59,238 nucleotides of DNA from Candidatus Fimadaptatus faecigallinarum (GTDB lineage: Bacteria; Bacillota; Clostridia; Christensenellales; Aristaeellaceae), in NCBI GenBank assembly GCA_018714445.1, contig DVNK01000043.1, forward strand, positions 1 through 59,238, in the 5' to 3' direction. The notes below the pieces were generated by a model. The model saw only the letters and a list, made by a program, of their open reading frames with translations. It did not search any database and was not told the DNA's origin. Below are positions 40,709 through 50,108 of this stretch, in pieces. Position numbers and translations under genes: made by a program. Position 1 is the first letter of the stretch. Every line of letters starts with the position of its first letter.

Positions 40709-41287
40709 CTAATCCAGCTCATCCAAAGTGAGCTCAAACCCATGACCGAACTCGGCCATAAACTCGCGCAGCTCGGGCAGCTCGATCTCCTCGAGCTGGC
40801 GGGCGATGCTGTCGCGGGCGCGCGCAAATTCCGAATTGCCGTCTTTGAGCTCCTCTACGCATTTTATATATGCGCTGAGCTTGTCGGCGGCTTTTACAAT
40901 GCGCCATTCGCGCGAGGACTCGTCGGGCGAGAGCAGCGGCTCAAAGTCATAGCGCAGGTCTGCGGGCAACATTGCTGCAAGTTTTTGCGCGGCCACCTGT
41001 TCTATTTCGCCAAATGCGCGCTTTATTGCAGGGTTGAAGTACTTTATGGGCGTGGCCAGATCGCCGGTAATGACCTCCGGGGCGTCGTGATATGCGGCCA
41101 GCAGCGCGATACGACCCAGATCGACATGCGCGCCGCAGCGGCGGTTGGCAATCACACCCATGCCATGAGCCAGCATGACTACCTGCATGGTGTGTTCGAG
41201 GTCATTTTCGGGCTGGGTATTGCGCATAAGCCCCCAGCGCCTTATCAGTTTCATACGGTTTATGTATGCAAAGAAATTGCTGCTCAT
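40709..41287 (-). CDS. yfbR: 5'-deoxynucleotidase YfbR-like HD hydrolase
   Basis: The 192-residue protein matches YfbR, which removes phosphate from dNMPs. Metal-binding HD residues are H32 (NDLEHTMQV), H67-D68 (AAYHDAPEVITGD) and a later D in AADKLSAYIKCVEEL. The start follows CTGGAGGATAGCT. It lies just downstream of rnfB but is separated from it by a terminator. Confidence 0.9.
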   Translation of the reverse strand: MSSNFFAYINRMKLIRRWGLMRNTQPENDLEHTMQVVMLAHGMGVIANRRCGAHVDLGRIALLAAYHDAPEVITGDLATPIKYFNPAIKRAFGEIEQVAAQKLAAMLPADLRYDFEPLLSPDESSREWRIVKAADKLSAYIKCVEELKDGNSEFARARDSIARQLEEIELPELREFMAEFGHGFELTLDELD

Positions 41288-41302
41288 AGCTATCCTCCAG
41301 TG

Positions 41303-41339
41303 AGAAAAATTGTGCCGGCGGTGGTCGCCGGCACATTTT
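41303..41339 (-). terminator. Terminator of the rnf operon
   Basis: TGTGCCGGCG and CGCCGGCACA form a perfect 10-bp stem. On the minus strand it is followed by AATTTTT. Confidence 0.8.
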
Positions 41340-41365
41340 GTTGCCTGATACTGAATGCGAATGGG

Positions 41366-42364
41366 TCAGTTCTTGGAGTGCTTGACTGTGGGTATAAGCT
41401 CTAAGGCGCCGTTGGGACAGGCGGGCACGCACTTGCCGCAGCCCTTGCAGTTCCAGGTGATGACGTTGTGCATCTGACCGGGCTCGCCCTGTATGGCTTC
41501 GAACGGGCAGGCCTTGCGGCACTCGTCGCAGCCGTCGCACTTGTTGACGTGCAGCAGCGCCATGCGCCGCAGCGACTCGTTGGCGCGTATCGCGCCGGTG
41601 GGGCACTCGTCGGCGCAGTTCATGCAGCCCACGCACTTTTCGTGATCTATCTGCGGCAGGTTGTCCTTCATCTCTATCGCGCCGAACTTGCAGCCGCGCG
41701 CGCACTTGCCGCAGCTTATGCAGCCCGCGCTGCACGCGTCGCGCACGGCCTTGCCCTTTTCCATGGCCGAACACACGCGCATGACCGGGTAGTTGACCGG
41801 CAGCATCTGCAGTACGCCGCGCGGGCAGACGCTGACGCACTTGCGGCAGCCGCGGCACTTGTCGGGGTCGACCACGGCCAGTCGCTGATCGTTTATGTGA
41901 ATTGCGCCAAACGGGCAGGCCTGCTCGCAGGCGCCCAGGCCCAGACAGGCGTACTTGCACGCCTTGTCGCCCTCGCTGACCAGCGCGGCGGCGCGGCAGT
42001 CCTTTATGCCGTCATAGTCGAACTTTATGCGGCAGCGCTCGGTGGAGCCGCGGCATATCACCGTGGCGACCAGGCGCTCGCTGTCTCCGGCGTCCACGCC
42101 CATGATCTCGGCGATCTGCTTTGCGACCGGCTCGCCGCCCACCGGGCACAGGTTGGGCGCGGCCTTGCCCGAGGCCACGGCATCGGCGTAGTTGTCGCAG
42201 CCCGCAAAGCCGCAGCCGCCGCAGTTGGCGCCGGGCAGGCAGGCGCGCACTTCATCGCGCTTGGGATCGGTGGGCACGCTCAGATACTTGGAGGCGATAA
42301 AGATTATGCCGCCGAACACCAGCCCCAGTGCGCCGAGTATGCCCGCCGCTATCAATATCTGCAT
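41366..42364 (-). CDS. rnfB: Rnf complex subunit RnfB
   Basis: RnfB receives electrons from ferredoxin. The 332-residue protein has an N-terminal membrane anchor, a CLPGANCGGCGFAGC cluster motif, and six ferredoxin-type CxxC sets spread from about residue 135 to the end, such as CRGCRKCVSVCP, CVGCMNCADECP and CKGCGKCVPACP. The C-terminal polyferredoxin is longer than in proteobacterial RnfB, as in clostridial Rnf. The start follows TAGGAGGTATGAGCTT. It is last in the operon. Confidence 0.95.
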   Translation of the reverse strand: MQILIAAGILGALGLVFGGIIFIASKYLSVPTDPKRDEVRACLPGANCGGCGFAGCDNYADAVASGKAAPNLCPVGGEPVAKQIAEIMGVDAGDSERLVATVICRGSTERCRIKFDYDGIKDCRAAALVSEGDKACKYACLGLGACEQACPFGAIHINDQRLAVVDPDKCRGCRKCVSVCPRGVLQMLPVNYPVMRVCSAMEKGKAVRDACSAGCISCGKCARGCKFGAIEMKDNLPQIDHEKCVGCMNCADECPTGAIRANESLRRMALLHVNKCDGCDECRKACPFEAIQGEPGQMHNVITWNCKGCGKCVPACPNGALELIPTVKHSKN

Positions 42365-42377
42365 AAGCTCATACCTC

Positions 42378-42953
42378 CTATTGTATCATGCCGCTGAAGC
42401 CCAGGAAGGCGATAGCCATCAGGCCGGCGGTTATCAGCGCGCCCGGGAAGCCGCTGAGCCACTCGGGCATATCGGCGGTTTCGAGGCGCTCGCGTATGCC
42501 GGCGAACAGCACTATCGCCAGCATGAAGCCCAGGCCGCCGCCGGCGCCGCTTATGACGGCCTCCAGCAGCGTGTAATTCGATTGAATGTTGAGCACCGTG
42601 ACGCCCAGCACCGCGCAGTTGGTGGTGATCAGCGGCAGGTACACGCCCAGCGCCTGGTATAGCGGCATCGATATCTTCTTTATGACCATTTCGATTATCT
42701 GCACCAGCACCGCAATGACCAGTATGAACGCTATGGTCTGCATGTAGCCCAGCCCGAACGGATCGAGCAGGTACTTTTGCACCAGATATGTCGCCAGCGA
42801 TGCCACGGCCATTACGAACGTGACCGCCATGCCCATGCCCACCGCGGTATCGACCTTCTTGCTCACGCCCAGGAACGGGCAGCAGCCCAGGAACTTGGAC
42901 AGCACGAAGTTGTTAACCAGTATCGAACTTACCAGCAACAGCAGTACGTTCAT
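42378..42953 (-). CDS. rnfA: Rnf complex subunit RnfA
   Basis: The 191-residue membrane protein has six segments and family motifs NNFVLSKFLGCCPFLGVSKK, NCAVLGVTVLN and GLGFMLAIVLFAGIRERLE. RnfA and RnfE form the ion-path core related to NqrE and NqrD and share a buried iron-sulfur site; the Cys in LGCCPF and NCAVLG fit that. It overlaps the rnfE stop by 4 bp and is 13 bp before rnfB. Confidence 0.95.
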   Translation of the reverse strand: MNVLLLLVSSILVNNFVLSKFLGCCPFLGVSKKVDTAVGMGMAVTFVMAVASLATYLVQKYLLDPFGLGYMQTIAFILVIAVLVQIIEMVIKKISMPLYQALGVYLPLITTNCAVLGVTVLNIQSNYTLLEAVISGAGGGLGFMLAIVLFAGIRERLETADMPEWLSGFPGALITAGLMAIAFLGFSGMIQ

Positions 42954-43585
42954 GCTACCCCTCCTTTGCCGGCCTTGCGGCGCTCGTAGACCTTGAACAG
43001 TGCGTTGACCACGACCATCAGCAGGCCCAGCATTATAAATCCGCCGGGCGCCTGAGTGATAATCGCCATCGGCTGATAGCTTTCAGGCATTACCTGCACG
43101 CCGGCCAGCGTGCCCACGCCCAGCAGCTCGCGTATCGCCGACAGCAGCGTTATCGCCAGCGTAAAGCCCAGGCCCATGCCCAGTCCGTCGCAGGCGCTCT
43201 CCAGCGGCGGGTTCTTGCTGGCGAACGACTCGGCGCGCGCGAAGATTATGCAGTTGACGACTATCAGCGGTATGAACACGCCCAGCGACTCGTACAGCGA
43301 CTGCACGAACGCCTGCATGAGCAGCTGCACTATCGTAACGAACGTGGCTATTACCACTATGAACGAGGGTATGCGTATCTTGTCGGGTATCGCGTTTCTG
43401 AGCAGCGATATGACGACGTTTGAGCAGATCAGCACGAACGTCGCGGCCAGGCCCATGCCCAGACCGTTGGTCACCGACGTGGTTATCGCAAGCGTCGGGC
43501 ACATGCCCAGCACCAGCCGGAAGGTGGGGTTTTCATTGAGTATGCCGTTTGCGACGATGCCCTTGAGTTTACCTATGTCTTTCAT
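42950..43585 (-). CDS. rnfE: Rnf complex subunit RnfE
   Basis: From the ATG at 43585 (after GAGGAGGCGGC) this is 211 residues. It has six membrane segments, with GILNENPTFRLVLGMCPTLAITTS and IVVNCIIFARAESFASKN, the NqrD/RnfE signatures. The start overlaps the rnfG stop (ATGA). An in-frame start 16 codons upstream lies inside rnfG and is unlikely. It pairs with RnfA in the membrane. Confidence 0.94.
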   Translation of the reverse strand: MKDIGKLKGIVANGILNENPTFRLVLGMCPTLAITTSVTNGLGMGLAATFVLICSNVVISLLRNAIPDKIRIPSFIVVIATFVTIVQLLMQAFVQSLYESLGVFIPLIVVNCIIFARAESFASKNPPLESACDGLGMGLGFTLAITLLSAIRELLGVGTLAGVQVMPESYQPMAIITQAPGGFIMLGLLMVVVNALFKVYERRKAGKGGVA

Positions 43586-45009
43586 GCCGCCGCCTCCTCG
43601 CCGGAAATGTATGCGCTGTAGAACGCCGCGCACTGGTCGATGCTGGCCTTGACGGCGCTGGAAGTAAACGTCGCGCCGGCGAGCGTATCCACGCCGTCGG
43701 TGGGCGCTATGAGTTCGCCCAGGAACTTGTTGAGGTAATCGCTTTCAAATGCGCGCGTGCCAATGCCGTCGCTTTCCTGCTGGCTGAGCACGTTTATCGC
43801 GGCTATGCGGCCCTCGACTACGTCCACGCTCAGCTCTATCGGGGCCTGGGAGTTGTAGCCGTCGTATGACGCCGTGGTGAAGCGATATCCCGCGACCTCG
43901 CCGCCGGTCAGCGCCTGTTCTACCTTGACTATCAGCGGGTAATCGGCCTCGCTGCCGGCCATGCGGCTGGTGATGTCTACGAACTCGTCCGCGCCGTCCA
44001 GCGTGGGCAGCTCGGGCGTGCTCAGATACTCATCATAGAACGCGACCGCCTGGCGCACTGCGCGCATGACTGCGGTCGAGGTGACCGTTGCGCCCGATAT
44101 GCCGTCTATCGCGTCCAGCGAGGCGGCATCGGCGGATATGCCGGCGTATTGCGCGGTGTACTCGGGTTGTTCTATGGCCTTGCCGTAGCCTTCGGATTCG
44201 CTGTTTTCACCGACCTGCAGACCGGTTATCGTGCCGTCGGTGGCTATGCCCAGGGTCAGGTTTATGTCGCCGCCAAAGCCCGCCACGACCAGGTCGAACG
44301 AATAGCCGACCTTTTCGGAGCCGGAGTAGGCGGTCTTTATGGCGCGTATCGTGTCGTACTCGCCCAGGAAGCTCAGCAGGTCGACCGACTCAAAGCCGCT
44401 CGCGCCGGGCATAGTGTTCAGGCGGAACTCGTCCTCGGGGTCCATGGGCATTGCGGCGTTGGGGGTCACGCCCAGTTCGGTCTCGGTCACGGTCGCGGCC
44501 GACTGCACGGCCTTTTTGACAGTGCTGGAGGAGACCGTCGCGCCGGTTATCGTGTCTATTTCGGATTCGAGTCCGGTGCTGGAGGCGGCCTTGCCGGTGA
44601 ACTGGCCCAGGAACGATTCCTCGGTTATCTTGGAGCCGACGCCCTGGGTCTCGCTCTGGCTATCGACTATGACGCCGGTTATCGCGCCGTCGGCCGACAC
44701 GCCTATCGTAAGGCCGATGGTGCTCTTGTAGCCGGCGGGGGCATAGTTGAGCGTGTAACCTATGACGCTGTCCCCCTTGAGCGCCTTATACACGGCGGTC
44801 AGCGAGGGGTACTTTTCGATGAGCGACGCATCGTCTATGAGCTCAAAGCCATCCGCATCCGGGAACACCGCGTAGCGCGAGGCATCCTCCTGCATCTGCT
44901 GCTGGGCCTTGATCGGGCCCTCGGTCACGGCGTTGGTCAGCGCCAGCAGCAGCCCGGCCACCAGCGTGAACACCATAAGGCGCAGCGATAGTTGCAAAAA
45001 TTCACGCAT
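43582..45009 (-). CDS. rnfG: Rnf complex subunit RnfG with three FMN-binding domains
   Basis: RnfG carries a covalently bound FMN outside the membrane. Ordinary RnfG has about 190-210 residues and one FMN-binding domain; this one has 475. After an N-terminal membrane anchor (about 8-27), three tandem domains each end in a flavin attachment motif of the type Dxx(S/T/A)GAT: D152...T158, D302...T308 and D441...T448. The third has Ala in place of the first Ser/Thr. Repeated TIGLTIG/NLTLGI-type strands support real domain copies. It lies between rnfD and rnfE with start GGGAGGGGTAAACTCA. Confidence 0.92.
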   Translation of the reverse strand: MREFLQLSLRLMVFTLVAGLLLALTNAVTEGPIKAQQQMQEDASRYAVFPDADGFELIDDASLIEKYPSLTAVYKALKGDSVIGYTLNYAPAGYKSTIGLTIGVSADGAITGVIVDSQSETQGVGSKITEESFLGQFTGKAASSTGLESEIDTITGATVSSSTVKKAVQSAATVTETELGVTPNAAMPMDPEDEFRLNTMPGASGFESVDLLSFLGEYDTIRAIKTAYSGSEKVGYSFDLVVAGFGGDINLTLGIATDGTITGLQVGENSESEGYGKAIEQPEYTAQYAGISADAASLDAIDGISGATVTSTAVMRAVRQAVAFYDEYLSTPELPTLDGADEFVDITSRMAGSEADYPLIVKVEQALTGGEVAGYRFTTASYDGYNSQAPIELSVDVVEGRIAAINVLSQQESDGIGTRAFESDYLNKFLGELIAPTDGVDTLAGATFTSSAVKASIDQCAAFYSAYISGEEAAA

Positions 45010-45961
45010 TGAGTTTACCCCTCCCGTATACCTTAGGCGCGGTGTAGCGGTCTATCAGCGGCGCCAGCAGGTTCATGAACAGTATCGCGTAGGAGCAGCC
45101 CTCGGGATAGGTCGGGTTGAATGTGCGAATCACAAACAGCATCAATCCGCAACCCGCACCGTATATAAGCTGGCCCAGCGGCGTCACCGGCGAGGACGAG
45201 TAGTCGGTCGCCATGAAGAACGCGCCCAGTATCAGTCCGCCCGACAGCGTCTGATACAGCGCCGAGCCCACGTCCGATGAGTAAAGCGAGCCGCTGTTTA
45301 TCCAGAAGCATATGAACGCCACGCCTATCATCGTGGCCGGTATGCGCCAGGATATCACCTTGCGCACCAGCAGGTACGCGCCGCCCAGCAGCAGCGCCAG
45401 CTTGCTGACCTCGCCCAGGCAGCCGGGTATGTTGCCTATGAACAGCTGGCCCAGCGAGTAGGTCGAGGTATCGGCGCTGGCCAGCGCGGTCGCGCCCGAG
45501 TATGCGTCCACTGCGTAGTTGACCGGCGCGGTGAATGCGGCGCTGGTCATAAGGCTCATCCAGCTGGCCAGCATGACCGCGCGCGCGGCCAGCGCCGGAT
45601 TCATGAAGTTCTTGCCCAGACCGCCGAAAAACTGCTTGACTATAACTATCGCGAACACCGAGCCCAGCGCCGGCAGCCACAGCGGCGCGCTGACCGGCAC
45701 GTTGTAGGCCACCAGTATGCCGGTGACGATCGCCGAACAGTCGGATATCGTAATCGGCCGATGCATGAGCTTTTGCGTTATGGCCTCGGCCAGCACCGCG
45801 GCCGCGACCGACACCGCGATCAGCGCCAGCGCCTTCCAGCCGAATATAATCACTGCGGCCACCGCCGCCGGCGCCAGCGCGATACACACGTCCAACATTA
45901 TGCGCCGCGTGGAGCTGGCCGCGCGCAGGTGAGGGGATGAGGTCACAATCGTGTTTTCCAT
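45002..45961 (-). CDS. rnfD: Rnf complex subunit RnfD
   Basis: The 319-residue protein has eight to ten membrane segments, HLRAASSTRRIMLDVCIALAP at the start and the flavinylation-type motif YSGATALA near residue 155. RnfD carries covalent FMN through a threonine (the T in SGAT) and is the NqrB relative. FFGGLGKNFMNPALAARA is another family mark. It overlaps the rnfG start by 8 bp and starts after AAAGGAGGAGC. Confidence 0.95.
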   Translation of the reverse strand: MENTIVTSSPHLRAASSTRRIMLDVCIALAPAAVAAVIIFGWKALALIAVSVAAAVLAEAITQKLMHRPITISDCSAIVTGILVAYNVPVSAPLWLPALGSVFAIVIVKQFFGGLGKNFMNPALAARAVMLASWMSLMTSAAFTAPVNYAVDAYSGATALASADTSTYSLGQLFIGNIPGCLGEVSKLALLLGGAYLLVRKVISWRIPATMIGVAFICFWINSGSLYSSDVGSALYQTLSGGLILGAFFMATDYSSSPVTPLGQLIYGAGCGLMLFVIRTFNPTYPEGCSYAILFMNLLAPLIDRYTAPKVYGRGKLNA

Positions 45962-45983
45962 AATATACGCGCTCCTCCTTTGA

Positions 45984-47315
45984 CTAGCGGGCCTTGCGGC
46001 GCTTGAGAATCTCGCGCTTGCCCATGCGTATGGACAGCGCCAGCTCGCGCTTGGCGGGACATACGTACGAACACGAGCCGCACTCGATGCAGTCCAGCGC
46101 GTTGGCGGCCTCGGCCTGATCGAAGCGGTCGTGCAGTATCAGCTCGTTGAGCCTGAGCGGCATCAGGTGTATCGGACAGGCCTCGACGCAGCGGCCGCAG
46201 CGTATGCAATTGCTCTCAGGGGCGACCTTGCCGTGAGCGCGGTTGATTATCAGCACGCCGCCGGTCGCCTTGACTACGGGCGTGGCCATGCTGCTCAGTG
46301 CCAGGCCCATCATCGGGCCGCCGGCTATGACCTTGAGCGTGTCGGCGGGCAGTCCGCCGCACTGGTCGATCAGCTCGCCTATCGCGGTGCCTATGCGGGC
46401 GGTGAGGTTGGCGGGCTGGGGTATGTCGCCGGTAATCGTGACTATGCGTTCGGTTATCGGCCGGCCGGTCTTGAAGGCATTGGACAGCGCCGCCGCGGTC
46501 GACACGTTCATGACTATGCAGCCCGCGTCCATCGGCAACTTGCCCGAGGGCACCTGGCGGCCGGTCACGGCCTGTATCAGCTGCTTTTCACCGCCCTGCG
46601 GGTACTTGACCATCAGCGGCTGTACGGTATAGGGCGTACCGGTCACGGCCTGCTCGAGCGCGGCTATCGCGTCGGGCTTGTTCTGTTCGACGGCTATTAT
46701 GCCGGTGCGCGCGCCGGATATCTTCATCGCCCAGTTGAGGCCGTCGACGACGCCCTCGGGGTTTTCGAGCATCATTCGATGATCGCTGGTCAGGAACGGT
46801 TCGCATTCCGCGCCGTTTACGATGACGTAGTCGATGGGCTTGTCTGGAGGTGTAGCGAGCTTTATCGACGTGGGGAACGCCGCGCCGCCCAGGCCGACTA
46901 TGCCCTTTTCGCGCACATACGCGGTGAGTTCCTCGCGGCTCATCGAGTCGGGGTCCTGACAGGGCACGATGTCGGGGTCCCACTCGTCCTGAAAGTCATT
47001 TTCGATTACCACGACCTGCGCGCTGCCGCCGCCGGCCATGAAGCGGGTCTCCAGCGCCTTTACTGTGCCGGACACGCTGGAATGCACGGACGCGCCCATG
47101 AAGCCGCGCGGTTCGCCTATCTTCTGACCCATCAGCACCCTCTGGCCAGGTTTTACCAGCGGGTTGCACGGCGCGCCTATGTGCTGGGCCATCGATATGG
47201 CCACGCGCTGAGGCGGCTGTGCCGACCGGGAGGGCTGACCGTTGGTGGCCGACTTGCCCTGACCGAACTCATGCGGATGTATGCCGCCCGGGAATGTCTT
47301 TGCCAAACTTCCCAC
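45984..47315 (-). CDS. rnfC: Rnf complex subunit RnfC
   Basis: RnfC is the peripheral NADH-side subunit with FMN, NADH and two 4Fe-4S sites. The 443-residue protein has the family opening GGIHPHEFGQGKSATN and VKPGQRVLMGQKIGEP. The nucleotide/FMN-binding region has GLGGAAFPTSIKLATP, and the iron-sulfur motifs CIRCGRCVEACP and CIECGSCSYVCP sit near the end. The start is GTG 47315, preceded by AAAGGATT at a long distance; an ATG 8 nt upstream is in another frame. It heads the operon. Confidence 0.93.
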   Translation of the reverse strand: MGSLAKTFPGGIHPHEFGQGKSATNGQPSRSAQPPQRVAISMAQHIGAPCNPLVKPGQRVLMGQKIGEPRGFMGASVHSSVSGTVKALETRFMAGGGSAQVVVIENDFQDEWDPDIVPCQDPDSMSREELTAYVREKGIVGLGGAAFPTSIKLATPPDKPIDYVIVNGAECEPFLTSDHRMMLENPEGVVDGLNWAMKISGARTGIIAVEQNKPDAIAALEQAVTGTPYTVQPLMVKYPQGGEKQLIQAVTGRQVPSGKLPMDAGCIVMNVSTAAALSNAFKTGRPITERIVTITGDIPQPANLTARIGTAIGELIDQCGGLPADTLKVIAGGPMMGLALSSMATPVVKATGGVLIINRAHGKVAPESNCIRCGRCVEACPIHLMPLRLNELILHDRFDQAEAANALDCIECGSCSYVCPAKRELALSIRMGKREILKRRKAR

Positions 47316-47455
47316 AGTCCCATCAATCCTTTCGTCTGGGGTTTTACGTTTCCAAACATCAAAGCGCGGCTAACGCTTTACGCCGCGCACCTCGCCTTTT
47401 AGTATAGCATATATACGGCGAAAAAACACCCATCCACCGCAAAAAAAACCGATGC
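47316..47455. other. rnf leader and promoter region
   Basis: On the minus strand a TATACT element lies near 47400, upstream of a leader of about 80 nt; I see no convincing -35. The leader has an imperfect GC hairpin around GTGCGCGGCGTAAAGCG. Confidence 0.4.
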
Positions 47456-47900
47456 GCCCGACCGGGGATGCGGCGCATATGCGACCGCCTCGTGCCGCCA
47501 CCGGCCTGAGGCACGGTCTGACCGAATCACATTCCGGCACGGCTCCAGAGCGCGGGCGCATAAGCGCAACTCAACGCCGCGCCCGACCGAAGATGCGGCG
47601 CATATGCGACCGCTTCGTGCCGCCACCGGCCTGAGGCACGGCCTGACCGAATCACATTCCGGCACGGCTCCAGAGCGTGGGCGCATGGGCGAAACTCAAC
47701 GCCGCGCCCGACCGAGGACGCGGCGCATATGCGACCGCTTCGTGCCGCCACCGGCCTGAGGCACGGCCTGACCGAATCACATTCTAGCGCGGCTTCCGAG
47801 CGCGGGCGCATGGGCGCGGCTCACCGCCACGCCTGGCCGAGGACGCAATACATATGCAATAGGCAATCTGCGACTGCATTCGCCTGGTGCATGGTATGGC
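47456..47900. repeat. 125-bp tandem repeat array
   Basis: Three exact-length 125-bp units start at 47456, 47581 and 47706; a fourth, degenerate and truncated, starts at 47831. Each carries CGTGCC and GGCACG as an inverted repeat around a 13-base loop. Units are contiguous and differ by scattered substitutions. Open frames on the minus strand across the array are a product of the repeats. Confidence 0.95.
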
Positions 47901-47985
47901 CGACGTATGTGCTGTGCAGCCGCCGTGTACGTGAACACGTATCGGCGGCGGCACAGTCGCGCCGCGCTGCGGTCCAGGCGCGCAG

Positions 47986-48819
47986 TCAGCGCCGCTCCAG
48001 CAGCACGGCCACGGTATCCGACTGCGCATCAAGCGGCGCGCCCACGACGTCGCCCCATGCGCCCACCAGTTCGAAGCCGGCCTGGGCCGCCTCATCGCGC
48101 AGCGCGTCGGGCGTGAAGTACGTATTCCATATGTAGTACTCGGCCACGCTGTCGCCGGTGAGTATAGCGTACTGGTCGAGCGTCGCGTTGTCGCCGTACC
48201 GGGCGAAGCGCTCCAGCGCCACATAGCCCTGTGCGCTCCAGAACCCGCCGTCGGGGCAGCACTGCCAGCTTTGGCGCGGCTGAAAGCGCGCGCACGCCGC
48301 GGGCGTGAACGCGTCCACCAGCAGTCGGCCGCCGGGCCTGAGGCAGCGGCGCATAACATGCAGCAGCGTCATACGCTCCTCCGGCGTCAGCGCGCCGTAG
48401 TCGCAGTATATCAGCGTGGCGGCGTCGCAGGCCACGGGCGCGTCAAGATGCAGGTAGTCGGCGCGGATATAGGCGATGTCAAGCCCCTGCGCCGCCGCCG
48501 AGCGCCGCGCGTAGTCTATCGAGCGGCGCGAGCAGTCGATGCCGGTCACGCGGTAGCCCGCACGCGCAAACCGCTCCGCGTACAAGCCCGGCTCGCAGCC
48601 GAAGTCGGTCAGCGCCGGATAGCGCTCCGGCGGCAGCAGCTGGGCTATCCAGCGGGCCGAGCGCTCTATGAACTCGTGCCGGCGGCTGGCGGCCTCCACG
48701 TCCGGAGCGAGGTGGGCCTTTAGCATTTGCGCGGATATGTGCTCATCGTCCCAGAACGCGCGGGCGGTGCGCGCATACAGCGGCGGCAGAGCCAGCGCGC
48801 GGATGAGTGCCTGGGTCAT
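47986..48819 (-). CDS. SAM-dependent methyltransferase, class I
   Basis: From the ATG at 48819 (after AAGGGATGG) this is 277 residues. An N-terminal helical part (FWDDEHISAQMLKAHLAP) precedes the SAM motif I DFGCEPGLYAERFARAGYRVTGIDCS, then TLIYCDYGALTPEERMTLL and RRCLRPGGRLLVDAF. This layout is that of small-molecule methyltransferases of the Methyltransf_11/25 type; the substrate is unknown. A strong divergent promoter is directly upstream. Confidence 0.82.
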   Translation of the reverse strand: MTQALIRALALPPLYARTARAFWDDEHISAQMLKAHLAPDVEAASRRHEFIERSARWIAQLLPPERYPALTDFGCEPGLYAERFARAGYRVTGIDCSRRSIDYARRSAAAQGLDIAYIRADYLHLDAPVACDAATLIYCDYGALTPEERMTLLHVMRRCLRPGGRLLVDAFTPAACARFQPRQSWQCCPDGGFWSAQGYVALERFARYGDNATLDQYAILTGDSVAEYYIWNTYFTPDALRDEAAQAGFELVGAWGDVVGAPLDAQSDTVAVLLERR

Positions 48820-48873
48820 ATGTACCATCCCTTCTGTGTTGTATGTGAGCGGGCGGGAGCGCCCGGTGCCTCT

Positions 48874-48903
48874 ATTGTATGCGAGGCGCGCGGCGGTTGT
48901 CAA
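48874..48903 (-). promoter_or_regulatory. Promoter of the methyltransferase gene
   Basis: On the minus strand a perfect TTGACA (48898-48903) and TACAAT (48874-48879) are 18 bp apart. Confidence 0.7.
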
Positions 48904-48982
48904 CATATGGCAGGACAATGCCGGGCGCATGTCGAATAGTAGCGCCATACGCGCGCACAGCGCGACGGGAGGAGGAACGCAT

Positions 48983-49999
48983 ATGGATAGCCACGAGTGG
49001 TTCAAACAGGCAGGCTATGGCATGATGGTGCACTGGGGGCTGTACACGCTGCTGGGCGGCGAGTACAGGGGCCAGAAGGTGAAGACCTATGCCGAATGGG
49101 CGCAGTCGTGCTTCAGGATACCCAACGCCGAGTACGGCAGGCTCGCGCAGGCATTTGACCCGGTGTACTTCAACGCGGACGAATGGGTCGCGTTTGCGCA
49201 GGACTGTGGCATGAAGTACCTGGTGGTGACCAGCAAGCATCATGATGGGTTTGCGATGTTTGCCTCGCGCGCGGACAGGTATAACGTGGCCGACGCCACG
49301 CCGTTTGGGCGCGACGTAATGGCGGAACTGGCCGATGCCTGCGCGCGGCGGGGCATGAAGCTGGGCATATATTACTCGCAGGATCTGGACTGGCATGAGG
49401 AGCACGGCGGCGGATATCTGTCCAACCACATGGACAACGCCGGCACGACCTGGGACAACAGCTGGGACTTCCCCGACGAGGACAAAAAGGACTTTTCAAT
49501 CTGCTTTGAAAAGAAGATAATGCCGCAGATAGAGGAGATACTGACCGGGTACGGCGAGCTGTGCCTGGTATGGTTCGACGTGCCTATGACGCTCAACGAG
49601 GCGCAGAGCCGCGCGATATACGACGCCGTCAAGCGCCATCAGCCCAACTGCCTCATCAACTCACGGCTGGGCAACGGCGCGTACGATTACGTGTCGCTGG
49701 GCGACAACGAGATACCCGACAGCCTGGACGCGACCCAGAGCGCGCAGGTCGACATGAATGCGATAGGTGGACTCAAACCGTCGCCTTATGGGCTTTACGA
49801 GACCGCCGCCACGCTCAACGACACCTGGGGTTTTTCGTATTTTGACCACAACTGGAAGACGCCCGACCAGATATTTGCGATCAAGCGCAAGCTGCATTCG
49901 CTGGGCGTAAACTATCTGCTGAACGTCGGCCCGGATCCGCTGGGCCGGATAAACGCCGAGTCCCAGAGCATACTGCGCGAGGTCGCGCGTCGGAGCTGA
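48983..49999 (+). CDS. GH29 alpha-L-fucosidase (short form)
   Basis: The 338-residue enzyme contains only the catalytic barrel: GYGMMVHWGLYTLLGGEYRG, VVTSKHHDGFAMFASR, GIYYSQDLDWHE, and LCLVWFDVP with the probable nucleophile aspartate. It ends near the barrel, without the beta-sandwich seen in the copy at 21599. No signal peptide is present. The start follows GGGAGGAGGAACGCAT. A Gfo/Idh/MocA oxidoreductase gene follows in the same direction, so the two may act in one glycan pathway. Confidence 0.87.
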   Translation: MDSHEWFKQAGYGMMVHWGLYTLLGGEYRGQKVKTYAEWAQSCFRIPNAEYGRLAQAFDPVYFNADEWVAFAQDCGMKYLVVTSKHHDGFAMFASRADRYNVADATPFGRDVMAELADACARRGMKLGIYYSQDLDWHEEHGGGYLSNHMDNAGTTWDNSWDFPDEDKKDFSICFEKKIMPQIEEILTGYGELCLVWFDVPMTLNEAQSRAIYDAVKRHQPNCLINSRLGNGAYDYVSLGDNEIPDSLDATQSAQVDMNAIGGLKPSPYGLYETAATLNDTWGFSYFDHNWKTPDQIFAIKRKLHSLGVNYLLNVGPDPLGRINAESQSILREVARRS

Positions 50000-50108
50000 C
50001 GCCCAGGCCGCCGGGCAGCGCGCAAATAATGTAACGCGAGATGCAGGAATAAGCGGCTTTATGTCGAATGTGTTTACGTATATGATTAATACCAGGAGGG
50101 TGATTAAT

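Noticed and set aside
47399-47811. Cysteine/arginine-rich open frames across the 125-bp array
   Set aside because: Created by the repeat itself; 125 is not a multiple of three, so successive copies are read in different frames, and no ribosome sites are present.
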